From: Clostridia bacterium
GTDB lineage: Bacteria > Bacillota > Clostridia > Christensenellales > Maliibacteriaceae
Length of the DNA: 26,273 nucleotides
Assembly: GCA_017935825.1 (NCBI GenBank)
Contig: JAGBGW010000019.1
Coordinates: 1 to 26,273, forward strand
Reading direction: 5' to 3'
The notes below the pieces were generated by a model that was not told the DNA's origin, made no database searches, and saw only the letters and a program-made list of their open reading frames with translations. This document shows positions 6,476-14,484 of the stretch, piece by piece. Position 1 is the first letter of the stretch. Every line of letters begins with the position of its first letter. The position numbers were made by a program, and so were the translations under genes.

Positions 6476-7768
6476 TCAAAGCACTTGTGCGTGCATTATG
6501 TCATCTTGCAAAGTAAGCTTGCAGGATACAAGACGGTCAAAGGGCTGAGGGGTGTCACAGACGACCTCAATGTCCTCCCCCGTTCTACCAATATATACAC
6601 CGTCACGTTCACGCTCAAAAAGAACGTCCTGCACGGTGCCGTCGAATTGCTCGATATAGGCTTTCTTCAATTCCTCACCCACGGCGATCAGCTGCGCCGC
6701 ACGCGCCTGTTTTTTCTGCGTGGAAAGCTGACCTTCCATCACAGCGGCAGGGGTACCCTCACGGGGAGAGTAGGGAAAAACATGAAGATGGGAAAAACCG
6801 ATCCGACGTACAAACTCGATGGTCTCCTTTGCCTCATCCTCCGTCTCGCCGGGGAAACCTGCGATCATGTCAGTGGAGATGGCGGCATCGGGCCAATACT
6901 TTCGAAGGATGTCGATATGACGGGCATACCCTTCCTTTGTATAACTGCGCTTCATGCGGCGAAGCACGGTCTCACTGCCCGACTGCAGTGCCACGTGCAT
7001 CTGATGGGCAAATTTATCCAGTTTTGCCACGCGAGCCATGAATTCTTCGCTCAGCACACTGGGTTCCAAAGAACCCATGCGGATGCGGTGCACACCTTCG
7101 ATGGCATTGAGCTGTTCCAAAAGCTCTGCCAGCATTTGTCCCGGATACGCCTGACGGCCAAGGTCGCGGCCGTAGCTTGTCAGGTGAATGCCCGTCAGCA
7201 CGATTTCAGGTACGCCATGTGCGGCAAGACGCTTTGCTTCCTCCACACAATCCTCCAACGCACGGCTTCTGATGGGACCGCGGACGTAAGGGATAATACA
7301 ATAGGAACAAAAACGGTCGCAGCCTTCCTGAATTTTCAGTGCAACACGGGTTCTGCCGTGCATCTGACCGATGGCAAGGGGCTCAAAAACGGTATCCAGT
7401 TCTTCAACCGCACTTTTCTTCATACCTGCAAGAGCTTCTTCCACCAGCTGGCCTGCCATGGCACGGTTGGAAGAACCGATGACAAGACCCACGCCGGGGA
7501 TTTCCAGCAGTGCCTCGCCTTCGCGCTGTGCAAGACATCCTGCGGCGACAATCAGTGCATCGGGATTCTTGCGATGGGCGCGGTTGATCATCTGGCGGGA
7601 TTTTTTATCGCTGGTGCCGGTAACGGTGCAGGTGGCGATGAGGTAGACGTCCGCCTTCTGAGAAAACTCCACCTGTTCATAGCCCAAAGAAAGCAGCTGT
7701 TCGCGCATGGCTTCTGCATCGTACTGGTTGACACGGCAGCCAAGTGCGCATACGGCAAATGTTCTCAT
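6476..7768 (-). CDS. mtaB: tRNA t6A37 methylthiotransferase MtaB
   Basis: A 430-residue radical SAM methylthiotransferase that converts t6A to ms2t6A at position 37 of tRNAs reading ANN codons. The N-terminal UPF0004 domain carries the three cluster cysteines C11, C47 and C78. The radical SAM motif C-x3-C-x2-C is C150, C154, C157 (CDRFCSYC). A TRAM-like region ends the protein. ALGCRVNQYD at the N-terminus and FPYSPREGTPAA separate MtaB (YqeV type) from MiaB and RimO. The start codon overlaps the rsmE stop by 4 bases (ATGA). The prmA-rsmE-mtaB order matches that of B. subtilis yqeT-yqeU-yqeV. Confidence 0.95.
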   Translation of the reverse strand: MRTFAVCALGCRVNQYDAEAMREQLLSLGYEQVEFSQKADVYLIATCTVTGTSDKKSRQMINRAHRKNPDALIVAAGCLAQREGEALLEIPGVGLVIGSSNRAMAGQLVEEALAGMKKSAVEELDTVFEPLAIGQMHGRTRVALKIQEGCDRFCSYCIIPYVRGPIRSRALEDCVEEAKRLAAHGVPEIVLTGIHLTSYGRDLGRQAYPGQMLAELLEQLNAIEGVHRIRMGSLEPSVLSEEFMARVAKLDKFAHQMHVALQSGSETVLRRMKRSYTKEGYARHIDILRKYWPDAAISTDMIAGFPGETEDEAKETIEFVRRIGFSHLHVFPYSPREGTPAAVMEGQLSTQKKQARAAQLIAVGEELKKAYIEQFDGTVQDVLFERERDGVYIGRTGEDIEVVCDTPQPFDRLVSCKLTLQDDIMHAQVL

Positions 7769-8517
7769 ACTTCCTCCTTCCGCGCATCCATGCCGCCGCG
7801 GACAAACTGTGCAACGGAAAGAAGTGCAATCGGCGCAGTTTCACAGCGCATGATGCGGCTGCCAAGGGAAATGCTTACAGCACCGCTTGCGCAGAATGCT
7901 TCCACTTCCCGTTCTTCAATGCCGCCCTCGGGGCCCACGATCAGACCAAGGGGGGCGTCGGTGGGCACGGATGCAAGACCGTCTGCAATGGAACAGTTTT
8001 TCTCAAGTTCATATGCTACAAGCGTATGCATACCCTCAATGTCAGCACATACTTGTGCCACACTCATGGGACGGGTCACTTCGGGCAGGAAGAGTCTTCC
8101 GCTTTGCATGGCGGCTTCCCGTGCGATCTTATTCCAGCGGGTGCACTTTTTCTCTTCATCTTTTGCGGTGATCTTGACCACACTGCGCGCAAAGGCAACG
8201 GGCACGATGCGCGATGCGCCAAGTTCCACAGCCTTCTGCACCACAAAGTCAAACTTATCACCTTTGGCAAGACCCATGTAGAGGGTGATGTTTCCGCCTG
8301 CTTCCTGCGCAGCGGAAGGACTTACCTCGCCGCAGCGGATGCAGAAACCGTCCTTGGTATCGATGGTACCCATGGCGGTTGCGCCCGTGGGGTCCACCAG
8401 AGCCAAAGTCTCGCCGTCCTTCATCCGAAGGACGTTTTTGACGTGATGCAGGTCGTCGGAACTGACCACCGCACGTTCCCCCATCACAAGGGGCGCGTCA
8501 CAAAAAAGTCGATGCAT
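7765..8517 (-). CDS. rsmE: 16S rRNA m3U1498 methyltransferase RsmE
   Basis: A 250-residue SPOUT-class methyltransferase that methylates N3 of U1498 in 16S rRNA using SAM. An N-terminal PUA-like domain includes DDLHHVKNVLRMKDGE. The C-terminal trefoil-knot domain shows GLIVGPEGGIEEREVEAF and SLGSRIMRCETAPIALL, both diagnostic. Other family pieces are KGDKFDFVVQKAVELG and RWNKIAREAAMQSGR. The length is normal. It starts 3 bp after the prmA stop, with its ribosome-binding site inside the prmA tail, and overlaps mtaB by 4 bases, so the three genes are very probably co-translated. Confidence 0.96.
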   Translation of the reverse strand: MHRLFCDAPLVMGERAVVSSDDLHHVKNVLRMKDGETLALVDPTGATAMGTIDTKDGFCIRCGEVSPSAAQEAGGNITLYMGLAKGDKFDFVVQKAVELGASRIVPVAFARSVVKITAKDEEKKCTRWNKIAREAAMQSGRLFLPEVTRPMSVAQVCADIEGMHTLVAYELEKNCSIADGLASVPTDAPLGLIVGPEGGIEEREVEAFCASGAVSISLGSRIMRCETAPIALLSVAQFVRGGMDARKEEV

Positions 8518-8520
8518 AGT

Positions 8521-9513
8521 TTATGCCTTTTTCGCCATGATGGCGACCCATTCACCCTTGGTGCGGACTTCCACAAGTTCAAAACCAGCGGCAAGCATGG
8601 CAGCTTCCACATCCGCGCGGCGATCGTGGATGATGCCCGATGCGATCCAAAGGCCGCCCTGCTTAACGAGTTTTCCTGCCTGCTGACCAAGCGCGATGAC
8701 CACGTTTGCGATAATGTTGGAGCAAAGCACGTCATAGCCCGTGCCAACACGAGATTGCACATCCTCATCCTCGATCACATCGCCGATGATGACGGAAAGC
8801 TTGTCCGAGCCAATGTTGTTGAAACCCGCGTTGCGCATGGCAACACGGTCTGCCGCATCATCGATATCCACACCCAGTGCGCTTTTCGCACCAAACAGCA
8901 GTGCGCCGATGGACAAGATACCGCTGCCGCAGCCTGCATCAAAGACGCGCTCGCCGCCCTTGATGACCTCGGAGAGGAATTCAAGGCAAAGAGATGTGGT
9001 CTCGTGGGTGCCGCTGCCAAACACCATACCGGGATCAATGTACAGCACGGTGCGCTGTTCTTCGGTGAGATTTTCACGCTCCCACTCGGGGCAGACGATG
9101 AGCTTATCGCCGATCTCCATGGGCTTGAAGTACTTTCTCCAGTTGGTTGCCCAGTCCTCGTTGTTGACGTAGTACTCGCTGGTTTCAAGGGTACCGATGT
9201 CAAAGCCGAAGTCCTCAGCTTTGAGCCATGCAAGCTTTTCCTCGATACGGGTGCGAAGTGCAACGCCTGCATCGGTGTCGGGAATATACACACGCACGGA
9301 GGGATTTTCCTCAAAGCCTTCGATCAGATTATCTTCCACAAAGTCCCAGTGCTTGGCGTTGTCCTGCAAAAACTGTACAACGTCAGCCTGTGCTTCGATG
9401 ATCTCAAGTTTTTCTGCGCCCACAGATTCAAGTGCGCCGCTTAAAAGGTCCACACCAAGTTCTGTGGTGGAAATGGTCAGTGCAATATAATTCTGAGAAG
9501 TATCTTTCTGCAT
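8521..9513 (-). CDS. prmA: Ribosomal protein L11 methyltransferase PrmA
   Basis: A 330-residue SAM-dependent methyltransferase that trimethylates ribosomal protein L11. After an N-terminal L11-recognition domain comes the linker with NNEDWATNWRKYFKP. FGSGTHETTSLCLE (about residue 160) and the SAM motif I FDAGCGSGILSIGALLFGA (about 190) follow, then NIIANV, which fits the NPPY-like position of the family. The ATG at 9511-9513 sits behind AAGGAGG with a good gap; the frame continues upstream but without a ribosome-binding site and into the intercistronic hairpin. It is followed directly by rsmE. Confidence 0.95.
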   Translation of the reverse strand: MQKDTSQNYIALTISTTELGVDLLSGALESVGAEKLEIIEAQADVVQFLQDNAKHWDFVEDNLIEGFEENPSVRVYIPDTDAGVALRTRIEEKLAWLKAEDFGFDIGTLETSEYYVNNEDWATNWRKYFKPMEIGDKLIVCPEWERENLTEEQRTVLYIDPGMVFGSGTHETTSLCLEFLSEVIKGGERVFDAGCGSGILSIGALLFGAKSALGVDIDDAADRVAMRNAGFNNIGSDKLSVIIGDVIEDEDVQSRVGTGYDVLCSNIIANVVIALGQQAGKLVKQGGLWIASGIIHDRRADVEAAMLAAGFELVEVRTKGEWVAIMAKKA

Positions 9514-9539
9514 AGTTTCCTCCTTGTCTTCACACAAAC

Positions 9540-9563
9540 GCGGCGCAGCGTGTTTTACGCCGC
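9540..9563. repeat. Intercistronic hairpin between the DivIVA-like gene and prmA
   Basis: A GC-only stem, GCGGCG at 9540-9545 with CGCCGC at 9558-9563, encloses 12 bases. It lies in the 62-bp gap after the DivIVA-like gene. No T tract follows on the minus strand, so it is unlikely to be a full terminator. It could stabilise the transcript end or act as a partial attenuator. Confidence 0.5.
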
Positions 9564-9575
9564 ACCGCATGTTGC

Positions 9576-10373
9576 TTATTTCTCGCCCAGAATACCAAGT
9601 TCGCTCAACACGGAAGTCAGGCGATCCTGCTCGGTCTTGGCAGGCATGTACATATCGCGCTTTTCAGGTTCTGCCTTGGGCTGCTCGACAGCAGCTTCAA
9701 CAGGCTCTTCCTTCTTTTCCGTGCGGGGGTCCACCGTTTTTTTCGGGGGCTGATTGCCCTGCTGCAGGTTTTTCAATCTCCAGTAGAGGCTGTGGATATC
9801 GCTGTCCACCTGGGGGTCCACTGCAGGCTCACCGCCGCGATCCTCCTCGGGGACTTCCACAGGCACTTCCACCGCTTGTGCAACAGATTCTTCCGCTTTT
9901 TCTTCTTCTTTTGAAGATTCGCTTGCCTGCGCAAGCAGGATGCGGTCGGCCTCTTCCAGCGTGGTCTTCCAGTCGTCGCCGGTCTTGCTTCTTGCTGCAC
10001 CGACTTCTGCGCGGATGTTGGACAGGAAGTTTTCGATCACAGTGTCAAGTGCGATCAGGCGCTCGCGGTTTTGTGCGATACGGTCCTCCCAAAGCTTGGA
10101 ATCTTCCGCAAGGCGCATAATGGCGCGGTCGTAATTTTCCTGTGCCTTCTGTTCAATTTCCACTGCGCGGTTTTGCGCATCCAGCAGTGCGCCCGAAATA
10201 TACCGCTCCTGATCGCGATATTTTTCGATCTGCTCTTTTTGTTCGTCAAGCTGAGACTGCATGGTCTCAGTCTGGGCGCGCAGGGTATCGATCTCCGTGC
10301 GCAGCTGGGCGATGTATTCATCGACTTCCTGTTTGGAATAGCCAAATGCCGCCCGTCTGAAAGTTGCCGTCAT
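9576..10373 (-). CDS. DivIVA-domain coiled-coil protein
   Basis: A 265-residue protein whose first 30 residues read like a degenerate DivIVA membrane-binding domain: FRRAAFGYSKQEVDEYIAQL, where FGY-K-EVD-YI is the shared pattern. A long coiled coil rich in Glu, Gln and Arg covers about residues 20-130. After it comes an acidic, Pro/Glu/Val-rich low-complexity region and a short C-terminal tail with TSVLSELGILG. DivIVA proteins bind curved membrane at poles and septa and recruit partners, which fits a cell-division or spore-septum role. No partner is visible here; neighbours are pncB and prmA. The start has CGGAGGAA 4 bases upstream. The specific role is not identified. Confidence 0.75.
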   Translation of the reverse strand: MTATFRRAAFGYSKQEVDEYIAQLRTEIDTLRAQTETMQSQLDEQKEQIEKYRDQERYISGALLDAQNRAVEIEQKAQENYDRAIMRLAEDSKLWEDRIAQNRERLIALDTVIENFLSNIRAEVGAARSKTGDDWKTTLEEADRILLAQASESSKEEEKAEESVAQAVEVPVEVPEEDRGGEPAVDPQVDSDIHSLYWRLKNLQQGNQPPKKTVDPRTEKKEEPVEAAVEQPKAEPEKRDMYMPAKTEQDRLTSVLSELGILGEK

Positions 10374-10398
10374 AGTTCCTCCGAATAGTTGTTACGAA

Positions 10399-11853
10399 TT
10401 ACTTCTCCGTCTCCCGCAGCAGCTGCATCTTCATATCATACAGCTTCTGGGACAAGTCGACTTTATAGATATGGGGACGATTCAGTCTTCTGTAGGTATC
10501 CCAAAGTGCAGAAAGTTCCACCTTGGAATATTCGCAGATTTCCTTCAAAGTGGGCAGTTCATACACACGACGACCGTCTTTGAAGATGGGCACAAGAAGC
10601 TCTCTTACATGGTAGTTGTCGATGGTCTTGCGCTTCCAGGTATCGATGGGGTCGAAGATCTCCAGATCCTTGCTTTCATCGATGACCTCATCTTCCAGCG
10701 TAATCAGGTCAGCAAGTGCGCGACCCGTGTCGTTGTCGAAGATGCGGAATACCTTTTTAATGCCGGGGTTGGTGACCTTGGCAGGATTTTCACTCTTTTT
10801 GATCTTGGGCACGATCTTGCCGTCCACATATTCTGCCACAAGCTTGTACACACCACCCAGTGCAGGGCATGCATCGCTGGTGATCATGCGGGTACCAACG
10901 CCCCAGGTGTCGATGCGGGCACCCTGGGTCAGCAGGTCCTGAATGACGTTTTCGTCAAGGTCGCTGGATGCACAGATCTTGGCTTTGGGGAAACCTGCCT
11001 CGTCCAGCATCTTTCTTGCCTCGATGGAAAGATAGGCAAGGTCGCCGGAGTCAAGACGGATGCCAAGAGGTTCATGACCTGCCGCACGCAGTTCCTTAAA
11101 CACGGTGATCGCGTTGGGCACACCGCTTTTGAGGGTATCGTAGGTATCCACAAGAAGCAGGCATGCGTTGGGGAAGGTCTTTGCATAGGCGCGGAATGCG
11201 GAAAGCTCGTCGGGGAAGCTCATGACCCAGCTATGGGCATGAGTGCCGCTGACGGGCACATCGAACATGGATCCCACAAGGACGTTGCTTGTAGCACGGC
11301 AGCCGCCGATGATGGCAGCGCGGGCACCGTAGTTGCCTGCATCGGGACCCTGTGCACGGCGAAGACCAAACTCAAGCACCGTGCCACCCTTTGCAGCATA
11401 AACCACGCGGCTTGCCTTGGTGGCGATCAGCGTCTGGTGGTTGATGATATTCAAAAGCGCAGTCTCGATCAGCTGTGCTTCAAAAAGAGGTGCGCGAACG
11501 CGTACCAAGGGCTCCCCGGGGAACACGGGGGTACCTTCGGGCACAGCGTAAAGTTCACCCGTAAACTTCAGATTGGAAAGACGCTGCAAAAATGCTTCGT
11601 TGAAAACATTCTGGCTTCTGAGATATTCAATGTCTTCGGAAGTAAAATGCAGATTTTCGATATACTCGCAAAGCTGCTCCACACCTGCCATGACGGCATA
11701 AGTGATCTGGCCATCATCGCGTTTTCTGAAAAACATATCAAACACAGCGATATTATCAGCCATACCGTTATCCAGGTAGCCCTGCATCATGGTCAGCTGA
11801 TAAAAGTCCGTCATCATGGTCAGATTACGTCCAAGACCCGTATTTTCCGACAT
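10399..11853 (-). CDS. pncB: Nicotinate phosphoribosyltransferase
   Basis: A 484-residue NAPRTase, which joins nicotinate to PRPP (with ATP) to make NaMN in the NAD salvage pathway. MTDFYQLTMMQGY at residues 14-26 is the family's N-terminal hallmark. FGLRRAQGPDAG and GGCRATSNVLVG form the substrate site, and SGTHAHSWVMSF (about residues 203-214) includes the His that is autophosphorylated in this family. GIRLDSGDL is the PRPP-side motif. The length matches the longer Gram-positive class. It has its own promoter (11895-11923) and is the first gene of the minus-strand operon leading to prmA. It uses PRPP, which the synthetase at 13291 would make, but the two genes are not co-transcribed. Confidence 0.95.
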   Translation of the reverse strand: MSENTGLGRNLTMMTDFYQLTMMQGYLDNGMADNIAVFDMFFRKRDDGQITYAVMAGVEQLCEYIENLHFTSEDIEYLRSQNVFNEAFLQRLSNLKFTGELYAVPEGTPVFPGEPLVRVRAPLFEAQLIETALLNIINHQTLIATKASRVVYAAKGGTVLEFGLRRAQGPDAGNYGARAAIIGGCRATSNVLVGSMFDVPVSGTHAHSWVMSFPDELSAFRAYAKTFPNACLLLVDTYDTLKSGVPNAITVFKELRAAGHEPLGIRLDSGDLAYLSIEARKMLDEAGFPKAKICASSDLDENVIQDLLTQGARIDTWGVGTRMITSDACPALGGVYKLVAEYVDGKIVPKIKKSENPAKVTNPGIKKVFRIFDNDTGRALADLITLEDEVIDESKDLEIFDPIDTWKRKTIDNYHVRELLVPIFKDGRRVYELPTLKEICEYSKVELSALWDTYRRLNRPHIYKVDLSQKLYDMKMQLLRETEK

Positions 11854-11894
11854 TTTACATGCACTTCCTTTTTATGAAATCGGTTTGCTACTAT

Positions 11895-11923
11895 ATTATA
11901 CCCCAAGGACGTTCCAGGTTCAA
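11895..11923 (-). promoter_or_regulatory. Sigma-A promoter of pncB operon
   Basis: Minus strand TTGAAC (complement of 11918-11923), a 17-bp spacer and a perfect TATAAT (complement of 11895-11900). It lies 42 bp upstream of the pncB ATG. It is placed back to back with the plus-strand promoter at 11980-12008. Confidence 0.8.
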
Positions 11924-11979
11924 CAGCATGTACATAAGAAAACATTCCGCACAAAGTTACAGGAAGTGACGATTTGCCT

Positions 11980-12008
11980 TTGTCATATCCGGCAATTTGT
12001 AGTATAAT
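11980..12008 (+). promoter_or_regulatory. Sigma-A promoter of the lipoprotein gene
   Basis: TTGTCA at 11980-11985, a 17-bp spacer and TATAAT at 12003-12008. The predicted start of transcription is near 12015, leaving a leader of roughly 28 nt that contains the GTGAGGT ribosome-binding site. The spacing and hexamers make this a strong candidate. Confidence 0.85.
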
Positions 12009-12042
12009 AAATATATCCCTGCAATTGTGAGGTAATTATTTA

Positions 12043-12963
12043 ATGAAACGAGCTTTTCGCTTTTTTATATGCGTGCTGCTTGTCTGCACGATGCTTTTTG
12101 CATCAGGCTGCGGCACATTGTCCTTTCCGGACATGGTAGAAAAATTTGATCTTGCACTGACCGGCTGTGATGTCGTCATCCATTTCCGCGACGAAATGTC
12201 CGGCGGTGCTGATGTTTACACCCGCCTGACAGGCGACGAGGCAAACGCCTTTATCACCGCAATTGCCTGCGGCCGCCAGATCAACGCCCCTAAAGAGGAT
12301 TACAGCATTCACCTGAGTGCTTCTCATCAGATTGTTTTGGAATCTGCAGGTTCTGAAAAGATGCAGATCTTCTACGATGAGGCAAACGATTGGCTCATCG
12401 CACAGATCGCGCAGCAAAAGGGTTCCAACACCATTATGCGTTACTACTTCTTCCGACCTGATCCGGTGTTCCATGCGCTGCTGGACATCGCCGCCGAAAA
12501 GCGAGCATCTACGGAGGATACTGATACACTGCAGACATCTTCGCTGGTACTTCGTGCCAGTATTACAAGCGACATGCTCGCTCAGGCCGGCACCGTGGTA
12601 GACTACGAGCTTTATACCGGCAGCTATGCCTATGCCGACGAAGCTTCGCTGTACCACATCTATACCAGCCAGGAACTGCCCGAGGTCGTGGAAGGTTCCA
12701 CCGGTCTTCTTGTTGCATCCCTTGGTGCCTGCCCCACCACAGGCTACTCGGTCAACATTTCCCAGATTGACTACACCGACCACCTGATCCGTGTGTTCCT
12801 GCATGTGGAATCCCCCATCTATCCCGATGATGAGGAAGTGGTGCAGACCTACCCCTACGTTATGGCAACCTGCGATCTGGACGATTTCCCGCTGGGACTT
12901 ACCGTGGCATTCATCGACCAGAACTACAACATTTTGGACGTGCAGACCATCCAGATGCCCTAA
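12043..12963 (+). CDS. Lipoprotein with PrcB-like C-terminal domain
   Basis: A 306-residue secreted lipoprotein. The N-terminus has two basic residues, a hydrophobic stretch and the lipobox ASGC with the lipidated Cys at residue 23 (Ala at -3 is less common than Leu). Residues about 30-150 form a domain I do not recognise. Residues about 215-300 (TGLLVASLGACPTTGYSVNI, then a strand-rich part ending in VAFIDQ) resemble the PrcB/DUF4840-like protease-complex fold found in Clostridial lipoproteins. The start has a GTGAGGT site. It is monocistronic by layout: its own promoter, then a chain of hairpins. The role is unknown; PrcB in Treponema is part of the dentilisin protease complex, but no protease gene is adjacent here. 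Confidence 0.75.
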   Translation: MKRAFRFFICVLLVCTMLFASGCGTLSFPDMVEKFDLALTGCDVVIHFRDEMSGGADVYTRLTGDEANAFITAIACGRQINAPKEDYSIHLSASHQIVLESAGSEKMQIFYDEANDWLIAQIAQQKGSNTIMRYYFFRPDPVFHALLDIAAEKRASTEDTDTLQTSSLVLRASITSDMLAQAGTVVDYELYTGSYAYADEASLYHIYTSQELPEVVEGSTGLLVASLGACPTTGYSVNISQIDYTDHLIRVFLHVESPIYPDDEEVVQTYPYVMATCDLDDFPLGLTVAFIDQNYNILDVQTIQMP

Positions 12964-12970
12964 AAACATT

Positions 12971-12997
12971 CGACAAAATGGAATATCCATTTTGTCG
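12971..12997. terminator. Hairpin after the lipoprotein gene, possible terminator
   Basis: A perfect 12-bp stem (12971-12982 with 12986-12997) with a 3-base loop begins 8 bp after the stop codon. Position suggests termination of the lipoprotein transcript. No U tract follows on the plus strand; a T-rich run is found on the minus-strand side instead. Confidence 0.55.
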
Positions 12998-13019
12998 AGA
13001 CCTGCAGATTTTCCCTGTC

Positions 13020-13131
13020 GCCTTACGGCTCCCGGGCGCAAAACTCTGCAATGTAGGAAAACACAGTTTTCCTGCGCAAACGGCGTACATGCCGCCGTTT
13101 ACGGTATGAGATCAAGGGTTGCACCCTTGAT
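13020..13131. repeat. Chain of four further hairpins before prs
   Basis: Four inverted repeats follow one another: GCC-4-GGC at 13020-13029; AGGAAAAC-3-GTTTTCCT at 13055-13073, with an outer GCGCA/TGCGC pair at 13036-13040 and 13073-13077; AAACGGCG-7-CGCCGTTT at 13078-13100; ATCAAGGGT-3-ACCCTTGAT at 13111-13131. The stretch shares CCTTACGGCT with the hairpin-rich segment beside hit. The remaining part of the gap, 13132-13290, shows no strong promoter, only the AAAGGAC ribosome-binding site of the synthetase. Confidence 0.7.
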
Positions 13132-13290
13132 GATCCTGCCAAATTACTTTAAATCCAATTCGGATAAGAAGTATTGGCTTAAGCTTGTTTTTCATTTTCC
13201 TTTTACGCAGGAAGCGTAGGAAGATCGAAAATAGATTTACCGTTTTTATCCACTGAAACCAAAAATCATTCGGAAAGGACGTACATCATC

Positions 13291-14484
13291 ATGCCGGAAT
13301 TCCACCTGGAACACCACGACCCGCTCCTCACCCAGCCCGTTGCACCTCTTGGCATCATCGCACTTGAATCCAGCCGCGAGATGGGTCAGAAGATTAACGA
13401 ATATCTTCTTGACTGGCGCAACACTGCTCCCGAAGAAGAACTGCATGCTATCCCCGGTATCGACCGCAATTCCTTCCTTCTGGACGCATCCTGCCCCCGC
13501 TTTGCAAACGGCGAAGGCAAAGGCCTGATTCGTCAGTCCATCCGCGGTTATGACCTCTTCCTTCTGGTAGATGTCGGTAACTACTCTGTGGAATATCCCC
13601 TGTATGGCAAGAAAGTTCCCATGACTCCCGACGAGCATTTTGCAGACCTCAAGCGCATCATCAACGCAGCTGCAGGCAAGGCTCGCCGCATCAACGTCAT
13701 CATGCCTCTTTTGTATGAGGCACGTCAGCATCGCCACACCAGCCGCGAGTCCCTTGACTGCGCAGTGGCACTGCAGGAACTGCAGGCAGCAGGTGTTGAT
13801 AACTTCATCACCTTCGACGCTCATGACCCCCGCGTACAGAACGCTGTACCTACCATGAGCTTTGAAAACGCTCGCGCAAGCTACCAGACGCTGAAGGCAA
13901 TGTTCAAGGCAGTGCCCGATCTGAAGCTTGACCGCGACCACATGATGATCGTCTCCCCCGACGAAGGCGGCATGAGCCGTAACGTATACTTTGCATCCGT
14001 TCTGGGTCTGGACGTTGGTATGTTCTACAAGCGCCGCGACTACACCCGCATCATCAACGGCCGCAACCCCATCATTGCACACGAGTACATCGGTGCTGAC
14101 GTAGCAGGCAAGGATATCTTCATTGCAGACGATATCATCTCCTCCGGCGAATCCGTCATCGACCTTGCCCGTGAGCTCAAGAGAAGAAAGGCTCGCCGTA
14201 TCTTCGTATCCGTCACCTATGCATTCTTCACCGACGGTCTTGAGACCTACAAGCAGGCATACAAAGACGGCATCATCGACCTGATCTTCTCCACCAACCT
14301 GACCTATCGCAGCCCTGAGCTGCTGGCTCAGCCCTGGTATGTTGACGTTGACATGAGCAAGTACCTTGCACTGATCATCGCAACCTTGAACCATGACCGC
14401 TCCCTGTCCACCCTGCTCAACCCCCTGGATCGCATCCATAAGCTGATGGATACCTACGGTTTTGCACGTCCCCAGGAGATCTGA
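13291..14484 (+). CDS. prs: Ribose-phosphate pyrophosphokinase, long form
   Basis: A 397-residue PRPP synthetase homologue, longer than the usual 310-320 residues. It makes PRPP from ribose-5-phosphate and ATP for nucleotide, His, Trp and NAD synthesis. Visible are TFDAHDPRVQNAVP (matching the D-H catalytic strand of the family), VSPDEGGMSRNVYFA, the Lys-Arg-Arg segment FYKRRDYT, and the phosphoribosyl-binding loop ADDIISSGESV with Asp280 and Asp281. The standard loop is nearer DDMIDTGGT, so this is a divergent class that I associate with Clostridia. About 80 extra residues are spread over the N-terminus and an insertion. An AAAGGAC precedes the ATG by 10 bases. The stop overlaps the next ATG by one base. 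Confidence 0.88.
   Translation: MPEFHLEHHDPLLTQPVAPLGIIALESSREMGQKINEYLLDWRNTAPEEELHAIPGIDRNSFLLDASCPRFANGEGKGLIRQSIRGYDLFLLVDVGNYSVEYPLYGKKVPMTPDEHFADLKRIINAAAGKARRINVIMPLLYEARQHRHTSRESLDCAVALQELQAAGVDNFITFDAHDPRVQNAVPTMSFENARASYQTLKAMFKAVPDLKLDRDHMMIVSPDEGGMSRNVYFASVLGLDVGMFYKRRDYTRIINGRNPIIAHEYIGADVAGKDIFIADDIISSGESVIDLARELKRRKARRIFVSVTYAFFTDGLETYKQAYKDGIIDLIFSTNLTYRSPELLAQPWYVDVDMSKYLALIIATLNHDRSLSTLLNPLDRIHKLMDTYGFARPQEI

Noticed and set aside
5951..8281. Plus-strand open frame of over 770 codons opposite hit, mtaB and rsmE
   Set aside because: It spans three recognised minus-strand genes and their junctions and shows no domain; a compositional shadow.
12971..13131. CRISPR-like array
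   Set aside because: The repeated units are inverted repeats of different sequence, not a constant direct repeat with unique spacers, and no cas gene is near.
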